Below, piece after piece: positions 9,065 to 18,185 of a stretch of 64,000 nt of DNA. This DNA is from Paenibacillus contaminans (lineage in GTDB: Bacteria > Bacillota > Bacilli > Paenibacillales > NBRC-103111). Location: contig NZ_QMFB01000032.1 of NCBI RefSeq assembly GCF_003285015.1, positions 24,532 to 88,531 of the forward strand. The letters are read 5' to 3'. The notes under the pieces were generated by a model. The model did no database searches. It was given only the letters and a program-made list of their open reading frames with translations, and was not told the DNA's origin. Each line of letters starts with the position of its first letter. Position 1 is the stretch's first letter. Both the position numbers and the translations under genes were made by a program.

Positions 9065-10021
9065 ATGATGCAAACATCCGCAGCGGGCGTATCGGATGCC
9101 GGGAGGCCTGTGAAGCGCAAGAAACGGCGAATTGACCCCAAGACTCAATTCGCCCTCTACTTATTGATCGCTCCCGTTCTCCTGCTGATCTTCGTGTTCA
9201 ACTACATTCCGATGTACGGCATTCTTATTTCCTTTCAAGACTTTTCACCGTTTAAGGGCGTTTTGGGCAGCAAGTGGGTCGGCTTCAAGCACATCGCTTA
9301 CTTTTTGAACGACGAAACGTTCTGGAAGGTCATGCGCAACACGCTTATTCTCAATTTTTACGATTTGGTTTTCGGATTTACGGCCCCTATCGTTTTTGCG
9401 CTGCTGGCCAATGAATTTATGCATAAAGGGATTAAGAGAGTGATTCAGACGATTTCCTATCTTCCTCACTTTCTGTCATGGGTCGTCGTCTCCGGCGTTT
9501 TTTATCAAATGCTTTCCCCGACTGACGGGATTGTGAACGCGCTGCTCGGTTTATTGAATATCGACCCCGTCTATTTCATGGTAGATAAAGACCTGTTCCG
9601 CGGAATCGTCGTTTCTTCGGGCGTTTGGAAGGAAGTAGGCTGGTCGGCGATCCTTTATTTCGCGGTTATCGCGGGCATCGATTCGAGCCAATACGAAGCC
9701 GCTATGATTGACGGCGCGGGCCGTATTCGCCAAATGTGGCATATTACGCTGCCGGGCATGGTGCCGATGATCATCCTGCTGTTGCTGCTGCGGCTTTCAT
9801 CGATTTTTGCGATCGGCTTTGAGCGGCTGTTCGTCATGCAGAACCCGCTTGTGCTCGACGTTTCCGACGTTATCAGCACCTATGTGTACCGCGCGGGACT
9901 GCTGCAGGCTCAATACAGCTTAACGACGGCGATCGGCTTCGTGCAGAGCGTGCTCGGCTTCTTGCTGCTGATTACCGCAAACAAGCTGTCCAAGAAGCTG
10001 GTCGGCATGGGACTTTACTAG
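9065..10021 (+). CDS. Sugar ABC importer permease 1 (LplB-like)
   Basis: The 318-residue membrane protein has about six predicted helices (first at LYLLIAPVLLLIFVFNYI) and the binding-protein-dependent transport signature QYEAAMIDGAGRIRQMWHIT (EAA loop), where the ATPase docks. The ATG at 9065 has AGGGAGG six bases before it; an ATG directly after it is equally placed. It lies 17 bp after the binding-protein gene and 17 bp before the second permease gene, so all three form one operon. Confidence 0.93.
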   Translation: MMQTSAAGVSDAGRPVKRKKRRIDPKTQFALYLLIAPVLLLIFVFNYIPMYGILISFQDFSPFKGVLGSKWVGFKHIAYFLNDETFWKVMRNTLILNFYDLVFGFTAPIVFALLANEFMHKGIKRVIQTISYLPHFLSWVVVSGVFYQMLSPTDGIVNALLGLLNIDPVYFMVDKDLFRGIVVSSGVWKEVGWSAILYFAVIAGIDSSQYEAAMIDGAGRIRQMWHITLPGMVPMIILLLLLRLSSIFAIGFERLFVMQNPLVLDVSDVISTYVYRAGLLQAQYSLTTAIGFVQSVLGFLLLITANKLSKKLVGMGLY

Positions 10022-10038
10022 AGAGGAGGGCGATAAGC

Positions 10039-10920
10039 GTGATTTACCGGTCGACTTCGCGGCGAATTTTTGAAGTGTTCAACATTTTGCTGTTTGTGTT
10101 GTTCAGTCTTTCGATCATTGTTCCGTTTCTCAATGCGATAGCGATTTCGCTAAGCAGCTACGATGAGGTGCTTAACGGCAAAATAGGGCTGTGGCCGCGC
10201 GGCTTCAACCTCGACGCCTACTATCAGCTTGCGTACAGCAAGCAATTTATACGTTCGTTTCTCAACACGGTGTTTCTGACGGCGGTAAACACGGCGCTGG
10301 TTATTATACTGTCGATGGCTGCGGGGTACGTTCTGGCACATAAGCGGTTGGCCGGCCGCAGCTTTCTGTTTATGTATCTGATCGTACCGATGTATTTCGG
10401 CGGGGGGCTTGTCCCTTTTTATCTGCTTGTGAATACGCTCGGATTGAACAATACGTACTGGGCGCTCATTCTTCCTTCCGTAATCAACATTTTCTACATT
10501 ATCGTATTCCGCAACCAGATCAATCAGCTCCCGCAGGAATTGCTCGAATCGGCGGAAATGGACGGAGCGGGCGAAATGCGCATTTTGCTTAACATCATTC
10601 TCCCGCTCGTGCTGCCGATGGCGATGGCGTTCGTCGTGTTCAGCGCGGTAGCTTACTGGAACGAATGGTTCAATGTCCTTATCTTTATCCGGGATAAATC
10701 GATGTGGACGCTGCAATTCCAGCTGCGGGACATTTTGAGCAACGCGAGGCTGATCGACGAGGGGACGAATCAGGCCATGATCAAAAACGGTTTTCAGATC
10801 GACCCGAACAATCTGAAGATGGCCGCGCTTATGCTGACGGTGCTGCCGATTCTCGTCGTATACCCGTTCGTGCAAAAGTATTTCATCCACGGCCAGCTAG
10901 TAGGCGCGGTTAAAGGATAG
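10039..10920 (+). CDS. Sugar ABC importer permease 2 (LplC-like)
   Basis: The 293-residue membrane protein has six predicted helices and the EAA loop LLESAEMDGAGEMRILLNII. It starts at GTG with AGGAGG nine bases upstream and ends in the LplC-like tail YFIHGQLVGAVKG. It is the partner of the preceding permease in a heterodimeric channel. A weak hairpin (AAGTGT/ACACTT, 10952-10968) lies after it, which may lower but not stop transcription into the lyase gene. Confidence 0.93.
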   Translation: MIYRSTSRRIFEVFNILLFVLFSLSIIVPFLNAIAISLSSYDEVLNGKIGLWPRGFNLDAYYQLAYSKQFIRSFLNTVFLTAVNTALVIILSMAAGYVLAHKRLAGRSFLFMYLIVPMYFGGGLVPFYLLVNTLGLNNTYWALILPSVINIFYIIVFRNQINQLPQELLESAEMDGAGEMRILLNIILPLVLPMAMAFVVFSAVAYWNEWFNVLIFIRDKSMWTLQFQLRDILSNARLIDEGTNQAMIKNGFQIDPNNLKMAALMLTVLPILVVYPFVQKYFIHGQLVGAVKG

Positions 10921-10990
10921 ACGCATTGAGATCGCAGCATTGAAGGGCTCCAAGTGTCAATAACACTTATTTGAAGGAGTGGTTTCCGGG

Positions 10991-13900
10991 ATGCGATGGG
11001 GAAAAACGTCAATCAATCGGTTAATGGCGGTGATTTTAATTTTCAGCTTATTGAATGCGGGGGCGTATGGAGCGGCGTCGGCCAATGGCGGCGCGCCGGA
11101 GCTTCTGCTTAATCCCGGGTTCGAGGAAGCGGCTTCCGGAATGCCCGCCCAGTGGGTATTATACGCCGGCGGGGCGGGAAGCGTCTCCGTCAATGAAGGT
11201 AGCGGGTACGTTCGGGAAGGAAATCGCAGCGTAAAAATCTCCGACCCTAGCAATGCCGAGTCAGTCGGTCTGCGCAGCGCGAATATTCCGGTTACGCCCG
11301 GGATCTCCTACAGCGCAAGCGTGTATTCCTATAATACGCAAGGGGTATCGGAGCTGTATTTGGAGTATTGGAACAGCAGCGGAGTGCGTATCGACGTGCA
11401 GACGGCGATCCAAACATCTCAGAATGCGTGGGGGGAGCTGGCGATTACCCGCGCCGCGCCGAGCGGAGCGGCCTATGCGACGCTGCTGCTGTATTTGCAT
11501 GTGACGAATGTCGGCACGGCGTATTTTGACGATGCCTCGCTGACTGTGGCCGACGCCAATCTCGGCTTCGAAACGGTGTCGGGCAGCAAACCGGCCGGGT
11601 GGGCCGATCTGGATTCGGGCACGTCCATCCAATCCGTTACGGATACCGTTTATTCCGGAACCTACGCCGTTCGGCTGGACGATCCGTCAGCCGTATACTC
11701 CGCTGGCCTGCGCAGCGCGAAGCTTCCCGTCGAATCCGGCAAGCTTTATGAAGCGTCCGTATATTCGTACAACTTGAGCGGGGAATCGCAGCTTTATCTG
11801 GAGTACTGGGACAGTACGAACACCCGGATCGGCGTTTCCATAGGAACGAATAGCGACGATCATCAATGGAGCAAAACGGTCATTCAGCAGCCGGCTCCGG
11901 CCGGGGCTGTTTATGCGACGCTGCTTCTGTACCTGCATGGCACGAATGTCGGTTCCTCCTATTTCGACGAAGCCTCCTTCGGTTTGGCTCCACCTGATCC
12001 TGTGCGGGAATTTCCGCTGGTAGCGGCGGATCATCCGCGGCTCTATTTTACGGATGCAAGCCTGCCATCCGTCAGGGCTAATGCGGCCAACGCCGTCGAC
12101 GCTTTCTTCGGCAAAACGGGCAAGCAGCTGTGGGATGAGCTGGAGGGAACGGCGAACGGCTATTTGACCGAATCGAGCTTTTCGGTCACCTACTACGGAG
12201 GCCATGTCGTTACGTATCCGCTGCCGCCCGTGCAGCCGTCGCCGATGCCGAACCCGCCGGGCTTTAATGAAGGCGTATATCCTTATTGGACGCTTATGAG
12301 CCGCGGGGTGGAGATGAGGCTGGAAACGCTTAGTCTCGCTTATGCCGTTACGGAAGACGAGGATTATGCCGCCAAAGCGAAGGCGTACATGCTGGCGGTC
12401 GCCGATTGGGATACGTGGACCGACCCGACTTATTCCTGCGCAGGCACGACCTGTTTGGATACGGCGCATCTTACGTTCGGCGTCGGTATGGCTTACGATA
12501 TTTTATACGATTTGCTGACCGAGACGGAGCGCGCGGCGGTGAGGGCGGCCTTGGATGCGAAAGGTCTTGCACCGCTTTATGCCGATGTAAAAAACAAGTT
12601 CGATCATAACCTGCAAATGCTGCGGGCGTCGGCTCTTGCCAGCGGAGCTTCCGCCGTGCTCGGCGAGCTGCCGGACGCGCATAAATATTTGACCGCCGCG
12701 ACCGATTACTTCCAGTGGTACCTCGATGCAAGGATGGAATCGGGACAGCAGGAGGGGATGCTTTATACGAGTTATTCCGTCGACAATATGATTCGCGGCC
12801 TTGATCATTTATCCCGTGTAACAGGCTTGCGCGACTATATCGAGCATCCGTTTTTCGACGACTTTCTCGTTCGCTGGAGCAATTATTTCCTGGCGCCGGG
12901 CGGCGCCGGACTCGCCAATTTCTCCGATTCCAGCATAGCCAACTTTTATTCGCTGTCGATGCTTGCGGTCAACGGTTGGCTCGGAAACGGGGGAGCGGGC
13001 TGGTATTTGGAAGAAACGAAGGGCGGCTCGGATACGTTCTCCCAATTTTTATTCTATCATCCGCAGCCGCCTGTTTCGGAGCCGAGCAGTTGGCCGCGTT
13101 CCGCCGTTCTTGATGAAATCGGGTGGGCGGCGCTGCGCTCCGGCTGGGAGAAGGAAGACACGCTGCTTGCATTCGTCAGCAACAATTCGCGGATGGGCCA
13201 TAACCATTACGATCAGAACAGCTTCCAGATCGCCGTGAACGGCTCCTGGATTGCCGGCGATCCGGGCTATCAGGATTTTACGCCGGGAGCGGCTCATGAT
13301 TTCACGGTCCGTTTGGGGCACAGCACCATTCAAGTGGACGGCATGGGCCAGTCCAAGCTGGGCGGCGGAAGTTTGACGACAGGCATGCTGGCCGAAACGT
13401 ACGATTACGTGAAAGGCTCGGCAGCCGGCGCTTATGACAATCCTAAGCTGACCAAGTATGACCGTCACATCGTTTACGTAAATTCGGATTATTTCGTCAT
13501 GCTCGACGATTTACAGGCGAATGCGGAGCACGAGTACGACTGGGTTTTGTACAACGGCGATTTATACGATTTCTCCGTCGACGGGGTCCAAGCGTCTGCC
13601 GGGCAGACGTATCAAGGCAGCGAATTATGGTTCACGAACGGCAAAGCTTCCCTGCAGGTCAAATTTCTTGGCGATACTCCTTTGCTGATGAAGGTGGATA
13701 AGTATACGGGCGCGGAGAGCTACGGCTACTATACGAAGGTGGGAAGCGGCACGGAAGCCGAGGCGCACCGGTTCCTCACCGTGCTCAAAGCGAAGCCGTT
13801 CCAGTCCGCCGGATATTTGCAAGCCGAAGATTTGGTGCCGCCTCATGCGACTTCGGGAAAAACCTATTCCGTGTTTAATGCGGCGAACAGAGAGCTTGTT

Positions 13901-14722
13901 TTCTACCCTGCCGATCAGATCGGCGACTATATTACTTATTCGGTTAACGTCGATCAGGCGGGCACCTACAGCTTAAGCACTTTGTTCATCCAGTCTCCGC
14001 TTTACGGCCAAGTGCAGGCTTATGTGGACGGACAGCCGGTCGGCGGCGCGTTTGACGGCTACAACGCGACCGTTCAGGCGGCGGCGCCTTTCGCGCACGG
14101 CGACGTTACGCTGTCGGCGGGAAGCCACACGATCCAATACAAGGTTACCGGCAAAAATGCGGGTTCGGGAAATTATTTCATCGGCATCGATGCCGTAAGC
14201 CTTCAACCCGCGGGCTCCCAGGGACCCGGCCATCTGCCGGAAGCGCTGGCCGCGTCGCTGTTGACGGGGACGGGCGCAACCGGAGCGGAGGTGAATCGGG
14301 CCGACGGCAGCGGGTTTACGGATTATGTAGTGTTCAAGACAGGCAGCGCAGCCTATACGATCGCCGGCGTGGCAAGCGACGCCGATCAAGCGATCGTCAC
14401 TGCGAATGCAAGCGGCTGCTGCAGCGGCTTCTCCATGACGAAAGGGACGTCGCTTGCGTATAACGGCGCGACGCTTCTGGAATCGCAGCAGCCGTTCAAC
14501 GCTTCGTTCGCCGCCGATCAGACGGCAGCCCATATGAAAGGCACGGTCGAGACCGGAGCCGTTGCCTCCATATCGATCCGTTCCGCTTTCGCTCCTGCGG
14601 TAACCTTAAACGGCACGCCGCTTAGCTCCAGCCAGATCGCTTACGATGCGTCGGAAGAGCTTGTCACAATTGAAGTGCCCGCGGGCAAGCATGAGATCGT
14701 GCTGGCGCAGCCGGCACCGTAG
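10991..14722 (+). CDS. Secreted multidomain polysaccharide lyase (heparinase II/III-like)
   Basis: The 1243-residue protein has an N-terminal signal peptide (MRWGKTSINRLMAVILIFSL..., probable cleavage after GAASA). Two similar carbohydrate-binding-like modules follow (about 36-190 and 190-335), each ending in YATLLLYLH-x(5)-G-x(2)-YFD. Next come an alpha-helical lyase domain from about 345 and a beta-sheet heparinase II/III-like domain near 720-800 with the RMGHNHYDQNSFQI motif, then a further beta module (about 940-1075) and a C-terminal domain. It probably cleaves a uronic-acid-containing polysaccharide outside the cell. The ATG at 10991 is chosen over an in-frame GTG at 10979 because GAAGGAG sits 11 bases upstream. 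The importer genes directly before it suggest they take up its products; the substrate is not identifiable. Confidence 0.85.
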   Translation: MRWGKTSINRLMAVILIFSLLNAGAYGAASANGGAPELLLNPGFEEAASGMPAQWVLYAGGAGSVSVNEGSGYVREGNRSVKISDPSNAESVGLRSANIPVTPGISYSASVYSYNTQGVSELYLEYWNSSGVRIDVQTAIQTSQNAWGELAITRAAPSGAAYATLLLYLHVTNVGTAYFDDASLTVADANLGFETVSGSKPAGWADLDSGTSIQSVTDTVYSGTYAVRLDDPSAVYSAGLRSAKLPVESGKLYEASVYSYNLSGESQLYLEYWDSTNTRIGVSIGTNSDDHQWSKTVIQQPAPAGAVYATLLLYLHGTNVGSSYFDEASFGLAPPDPVREFPLVAADHPRLYFTDASLPSVRANAANAVDAFFGKTGKQLWDELEGTANGYLTESSFSVTYYGGHVVTYPLPPVQPSPMPNPPGFNEGVYPYWTLMSRGVEMRLETLSLAYAVTEDEDYAAKAKAYMLAVADWDTWTDPTYSCAGTTCLDTAHLTFGVGMAYDILYDLLTETERAAVRAALDAKGLAPLYADVKNKFDHNLQMLRASALASGASAVLGELPDAHKYLTAATDYFQWYLDARMESGQQEGMLYTSYSVDNMIRGLDHLSRVTGLRDYIEHPFFDDFLVRWSNYFLAPGGAGLANFSDSSIANFYSLSMLAVNGWLGNGGAGWYLEETKGGSDTFSQFLFYHPQPPVSEPSSWPRSAVLDEIGWAALRSGWEKEDTLLAFVSNNSRMGHNHYDQNSFQIAVNGSWIAGDPGYQDFTPGAAHDFTVRLGHSTIQVDGMGQSKLGGGSLTTGMLAETYDYVKGSAAGAYDNPKLTKYDRHIVYVNSDYFVMLDDLQANAEHEYDWVLYNGDLYDFSVDGVQASAGQTYQGSELWFTNGKASLQVKFLGDTPLLMKVDKYTGAESYGYYTKVGSGTEAEAHRFLTVLKAKPFQSAGYLQAEDLVPPHATSGKTYSVFNAANRELVFYPADQIGDYITYSVNVDQAGTYSLSTLFIQSPLYGQVQAYVDGQPVGGAFDGYNATVQAAAPFAHGDVTLSAGSHTIQYKVTGKNAGSGNYFIGIDAVSLQPAGSQGPGHLPEALAASLLTGTGATGAEVNRADGSGFTDYVVFKTGSAAYTIAGVASDADQAIVTANASGCCSGFSMTKGTSLAYNGATLLESQQPFNASFAADQTAAHMKGTVETGAVASISIRSAFAPAVTLNGTPLSSSQIAYDASEELVTIEVPAGKHEIVLAQPAP

Positions 14723-14763
14723 GCAAAGTGGCGAGGCTTCATACGGCGAGTTTGGCGACTGCA

Positions 14764-14935
14764 GCGGGCAAGAGGTTATCGGGATGAACGACGCCTGAGC
14801 GGAGAGTTAAGTCTTCGTCGCGGGGAAAGATTTCAGCGGGATGAACGAAGCGTTTAGCGGAAAACTCGCCTTCCCGTTGCCGGTAGGACAATAGGCGATG
14901 AGTGAAGCTCGAAGCGAAAGCTTGCTGCAGCGGTC
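14764..14935. repeat. Degenerate ~57-bp tandem repeats in the 310-bp gap after the lyase gene
   Basis: CGGGATGAACGA occurs at 14780 and 14837 and a decayed version (GCGATGAGTGAAG) about 57 bp later. Each is followed by an AGCGGA/AGCGAAAG block, giving two to three diverged units. No gene is seen in this gap. Confidence 0.5.
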
Positions 14936-14964
14936 AAGGCCTTAACAAGACGAACGACGGGAGA

Positions 14965-14995
14965 AGATGCGGACATATCGTCGGCATCTTTTTTC
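14965..14995 (+). terminator. Rho-independent terminator before the hydrolase gene
   Basis: AGATGC pairs with GCATCT, with an inner GAC/GTC pairing, followed by TTTTTT. It ends the lyase transcript about 240 bp after the stop codon. Confidence 0.75.
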
Positions 14996-15031
14996 TCATA
15001 ATATAAGACTTTATATCAGGAGGTTAACGAA

Positions 15032-16048
15032 ATGACATATCGATTGATAGGACCGAACGAACCGCTTTATTTTATAGATCCGGTGCCCGATCGCATCGAG
15101 GACTGGGCCGAAGCCAGACAAGCCGTCGTAAGCCGTTTGCAAGCGTTTATGGGGGAGGGCCCGCCGGAATTTCATGTCGAGTATGAGGTGAAAGAGCGAA
15201 AAAGCCGGGACGGAGTCGAATTCGTCAAGCTGATTTTTTGTTCCCGGGACGGCGATTCCGTGCCCGCTTACCTGCTGTTTCCTTCCGAAGCGGAAGAGAC
15301 GGACGCTGTTTATCCGGCGGTCATCGCGCTTCATCAAACCGTTCCGGAAGGGAAAAGCGAAGCAGTCGGAAAAAGCGGGAGCCCCGACATGCACTATGGA
15401 CTTGAGCTGGCGAAGAGAGGGTATGTCGTTCTGGCGCCCGATGTTTTGACGGCCGGAGAGCGCATATATGAGGAAGCCGGCGCGTTCCAGAGCGCGCCCT
15501 TCTACAAAGCTAATCCGAATTGGTCGATGATGGGGAAAATGCTGCTCGATCATCGTTCGGCCATCGACCTGCTGGAGGCTCTGCCTTATGTGGATCCCGC
15601 AAGGATAGCTGCAATCGGCCATTCCTTGGGAGGATACAATGCGTTGTTCGCCGGGGCGTTTGATGAGCGCGTGCGCGCCGTCGTATGCAGCTGCGGGCTT
15701 AGCCCGCTTTCGGGCGATGCGAATCCGGGAAGATGGGGGCGGAGGGATTGGTTTACGCATTTTCCTGCGATGAACGGGTATTTGGAGCAAGCTTTGGTTC
15801 CGTTCGAATTTCACGAGGTCGCTGCGCTTATCTCGCCGAGGTCTCTGTACGTGTATGCAGCCAGGGAGGACGCGATTTTCCCGCATTGGGAAGCGGTCCA
15901 GCTGCTTGGAGAGGCGATATGCCATAGCTTCGAGAAGCTTGGGTCATACGGCAAAGTCCGGTTCGTGATGGGAGACGGAGGGCACGCATTCCCGAGTCCG
16001 GAACGGGAAAACGTTTATGCGTGGTTAAAAGAGCAGTTAGAGCGATAA
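15032..16048 (+). CDS. Alpha/beta hydrolase (dienelactone hydrolase/acetyl-esterase type)
   Basis: The 338-residue protein has no signal peptide and shows the alpha/beta-hydrolase nucleophile elbow GHSLGG, a probable acid residue in AREDAIFPHW and the catalytic histidine in DGGHAFP. The N-terminal cap and the YPAVIALHQT oxyanion strand fit the acetyl-xylan-esterase/dienelactone-hydrolase branch. AGGAGG precedes the ATG. Lying between a polysaccharide lyase and xylose isomerase, it may remove acyl groups from imported sugar fragments; this is inferred from context. Confidence 0.8.
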   Translation: MTYRLIGPNEPLYFIDPVPDRIEDWAEARQAVVSRLQAFMGEGPPEFHVEYEVKERKSRDGVEFVKLIFCSRDGDSVPAYLLFPSEAEETDAVYPAVIALHQTVPEGKSEAVGKSGSPDMHYGLELAKRGYVVLAPDVLTAGERIYEEAGAFQSAPFYKANPNWSMMGKMLLDHRSAIDLLEALPYVDPARIAAIGHSLGGYNALFAGAFDERVRAVVCSCGLSPLSGDANPGRWGRRDWFTHFPAMNGYLEQALVPFEFHEVAALISPRSLYVYAAREDAIFPHWEAVQLLGEAICHSFEKLGSYGKVRFVMGDGGHAFPSPERENVYAWLKEQLER

Positions 16049-16066
16049 ACTTTCCGAAAATTTGCA

Positions 16067-16125
16067 TTGCCCAACGCAGAAAACGGTGATAAGATGATGC
16101 CAGAAACATAGTTTATTAAATAAAC
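16067..16125 (+). promoter_or_regulatory. xylA promoter with XylR-like operator
   Basis: TTGCCC (16067-16072), a 17-bp spacer and TAAGAT (16090-16095) form a promoter. GTTTATT-A-AATAAAC (16111-16125) is a perfect 15-bp palindrome just past the predicted start. It resembles the GTTTGTT...AACAAAC boxes bound by ROK-type XylR repressors in Bacillus. A cre-like sequence (AGAAAACGGTGATA, 12 of 14) overlaps the -10 region. A leader of about 185 nt follows. No xylR gene is in the window. Confidence 0.65.
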
Positions 16126-16289
16126 AAAGTTGGCCAGCTTAGGAGAGAGGCAGGTCGACTGGCGACGGTAAGCAGCGGACTTGTCCGGCGGGCTCCACAT
16201 GGGGGAGAAGGGCTGCCGTCATGCAGCGAGGCAGCACTCGCCGGGAGCTGTACGCGTTGCGAAAACTATGATGCGGAGGTGCTTGCAAA

Positions 16290-17456
16290 ATGAGTTTGTT
16301 CGTTCCGAAAAAAGAAGACAGGTTCACATTCGGCCTATGGACGGTAGGCAATCCGGGGCGCGATCCGTTCGGTTTGCCGGTACGCGAGGGGTTTACGCCG
16401 GTGGAAGCGGTACATATGTTAGCGGAGCTGGGCGCTTACGGCGTTAATTTTCATGATAACGATCTGGTTCCGATCGACGCGACGCCTGCGGAGAAGGAGC
16501 GTATCGTCCGCGAGTTCCGGCAGGCGCTGGAAGCGACGGGATTAAAGGTACCGATGGTGACGGTCAGCTTGTTCACCGATCCGATCTTCAAGGACGGGGC
16601 CTTTACGTCGAACGATCCCCGGGTGCGCGCTTATGCGATTCGCAAGACGATCGAGTCGATGGATCTCGGCAAAGAGCTCGGAGCGGAAGTGTTCGTTCTT
16701 TGGGGCGGGCGCGAGGGTGCGGAGGTCGATGCGGGCAAAGATGCCGTAGATTCCATGAAACGGTACCGCGAAGCGGTCAACTACTTGTGCGAATACAGCC
16801 TGTCGCAAAATTACGGCTACAAATTCGCGCTGGAAGCGAAGCCGAACGAGCCGCGCGGCGACATTTATTTGCCGACGACCGGCGCTATGCTGGGCCTGAT
16901 CGCTACGCTGGACCATCCGGAGATGGTCGGCGTCAACCCCGAGGTGGCGCACGAGCGGATGGCCGGCCTCAACTTTTATCATGCGGCGGCGCAAGCGCTT
17001 GAAGCAGGGAAGCTGTTCCACATCGATCTGAACGACCAGAAGATGGGGCGGTTCGATCAGGATCTGCGCTTCGGCTCCGACGGGATCAAGGAAGCGTTCT
17101 TCCTGGTCAAGCTGCTGGAGGATTATAACTACAAAGGAATGCTCCACTTCGACGCGCATGCTCTGCGCACGGAGGACCGCCAGGGCGTCGTAGAGTTCGC
17201 CAAAGGCAATATGCGGACGTACCTGATTCTGAAGGAAAAGGTTAAACGGTTTAACGCCGATCCGGACATTCAGGCTTTGCTCGCGGAAATAAACGGACGG
17301 AAGCTCGATTTGCCCGGGTTTGATTTTAAGTACTCGCCGGAAAGCCTGCAGGCGCTGCGCGGCATGGCGGTCGACCGGGAAACGATCGGCGCGGAAGGCT
17401 TGAATTACGAGAAGCTGGATCAGTTAACGATGGAAATCATTATGGGCGTTAGATAA
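16290..17456 (+). CDS. xylA: Xylose isomerase, class I
   Basis: The 388-residue enzyme interconverts D-xylose and D-xylulose (and D-glucose/D-fructose) in the cytosol. Catalytic H55 and D58 lie in VNFHDNDLVP; metal ligands lie in ALEAKPNEPRGD, NPEVAHERMAG, HIDLNDQ and FDAHALR. Its length and motifs are those of the short class I isomerases best known from Actinobacteria and Thermus, not the roughly 440-residue class II enzymes of Bacillus. GGAGGT lies nine bases before the ATG. A strong terminator follows and no xylulokinase gene is adjacent, so xylA is a single-gene unit. Confidence 0.95.
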   Translation: MSLFVPKKEDRFTFGLWTVGNPGRDPFGLPVREGFTPVEAVHMLAELGAYGVNFHDNDLVPIDATPAEKERIVREFRQALEATGLKVPMVTVSLFTDPIFKDGAFTSNDPRVRAYAIRKTIESMDLGKELGAEVFVLWGGREGAEVDAGKDAVDSMKRYREAVNYLCEYSLSQNYGYKFALEAKPNEPRGDIYLPTTGAMLGLIATLDHPEMVGVNPEVAHERMAGLNFYHAAAQALEAGKLFHIDLNDQKMGRFDQDLRFGSDGIKEAFFLVKLLEDYNYKGMLHFDAHALRTEDRQGVVEFAKGNMRTYLILKEKVKRFNADPDIQALLAEINGRKLDLPGFDFKYSPESLQALRGMAVDRETIGAEGLNYEKLDQLTMEIIMGVR

Positions 17457-17549
17457 CGGGGAGTTCGGCTTTGTTCGCCTCACCCGCTGTGGCTTGGTCA
17501 ACTGATACTTACTTATGATAACGGGCTGGGGCAGCTTAATTGATGAAAA

Positions 17550-17590
17550 GACCGTATCTTCCGCCTGGCAGCGGATGATGCGGTCCTTTT
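17550..17590 (+). terminator. Rho-independent terminator after xylA
   Basis: GACCGTATCTTCCGC pairs with GCGGATGATGCGGTC with two mismatches over a six-base loop, followed by CTTTT. It lies about 95 bp beyond the stop codon. Confidence 0.8.
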
Positions 17591-17650
17591 GCTCGATTTT
17601 CAGGCTGTTTCCGTGCGATGCGAACGCTTCTGAGATAACTTTTATCGGTG

Positions 17651-17882
17651 ACTAGTACGTTGACCGCATTAAATGCAAGGTTTGGGTGCTCGTGGCCTTA
17701 TACGAACCCGCCCTTTCCACTGCGGATTCTCTCATGAAAAGCGCGGGCAGAAAACCTTAGATTAAACGCGGTCAAGGTATTAGTACAACATCAGATTTAA
17801 AGCTGTGGGAAGGAAACGTTTGCGTGCCGGGATGAGACTGCTTTCATACGCACGCACAGTATAGCTCTGATGCTGTACTAGT
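17651..17882. other. Multi-arm palindromic element in gene-free stretch
   Basis: The element is bounded by ACTAGTAC (17651-17658) and its exact complement GTACTAGT (17875-17882). Inside are two large imperfect inverted repeats. Arm 1 pairs 17651-17683 with 17752-17784 (27 of 33 bases complementary). Arm 2 pairs TAGTACAACATCAGA (17781-17795) with TCTGATGCTGTACTA (17866-17880), 14 of 15. A nested TGCGTGC/GCACGCA sits in arm 2. No coding sequence is present. It could be a MITE-like element or a structured RNA; neither is shown. Confidence 0.7.
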
Positions 17883-17997
17883 AGCTTCAACTCTTATACT
17901 ATAGTCTCCCCGCCGCTGCACGGCTCCATAATGATTGAAATTCGCTTCTATTTTAAAAATATAAGCATTTGATCGTACAACGGGTAGTGATCTTCAT

Positions 17998-18185
17998 AAT
18001 GAGGCAAAGGTTATTATTCGTGAGGCAAACTTCACTATTTCAAATCGAAAACCCGTGTTTTGGTGAGGGAATGAGGCAAACGCAACTAATAGTGAGACAA
18101 ACGAAATGAATAGTTTCGTTTGCCTCACTGATGGGCGAGAACGAGCATATTACCTGCGAAATAGTGAGGACAGCCTCATGAACAA
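17998..18185. repeat. TGAGGCAAAC short-repeat cluster with hairpin
   Basis: TGAGGCAAA or a one-base variant occurs four times in direct orientation between 17998 and 18105, and once inverted (GTTTGCCTCA). Two of them form an almost perfect hairpin: 18092-18106 pairs with 18114-18128 (14 of 15) over a 7-base loop. There is no following T tract, so it is not an ordinary terminator, and spacing is irregular, so it is not a CRISPR. Confidence 0.65.
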
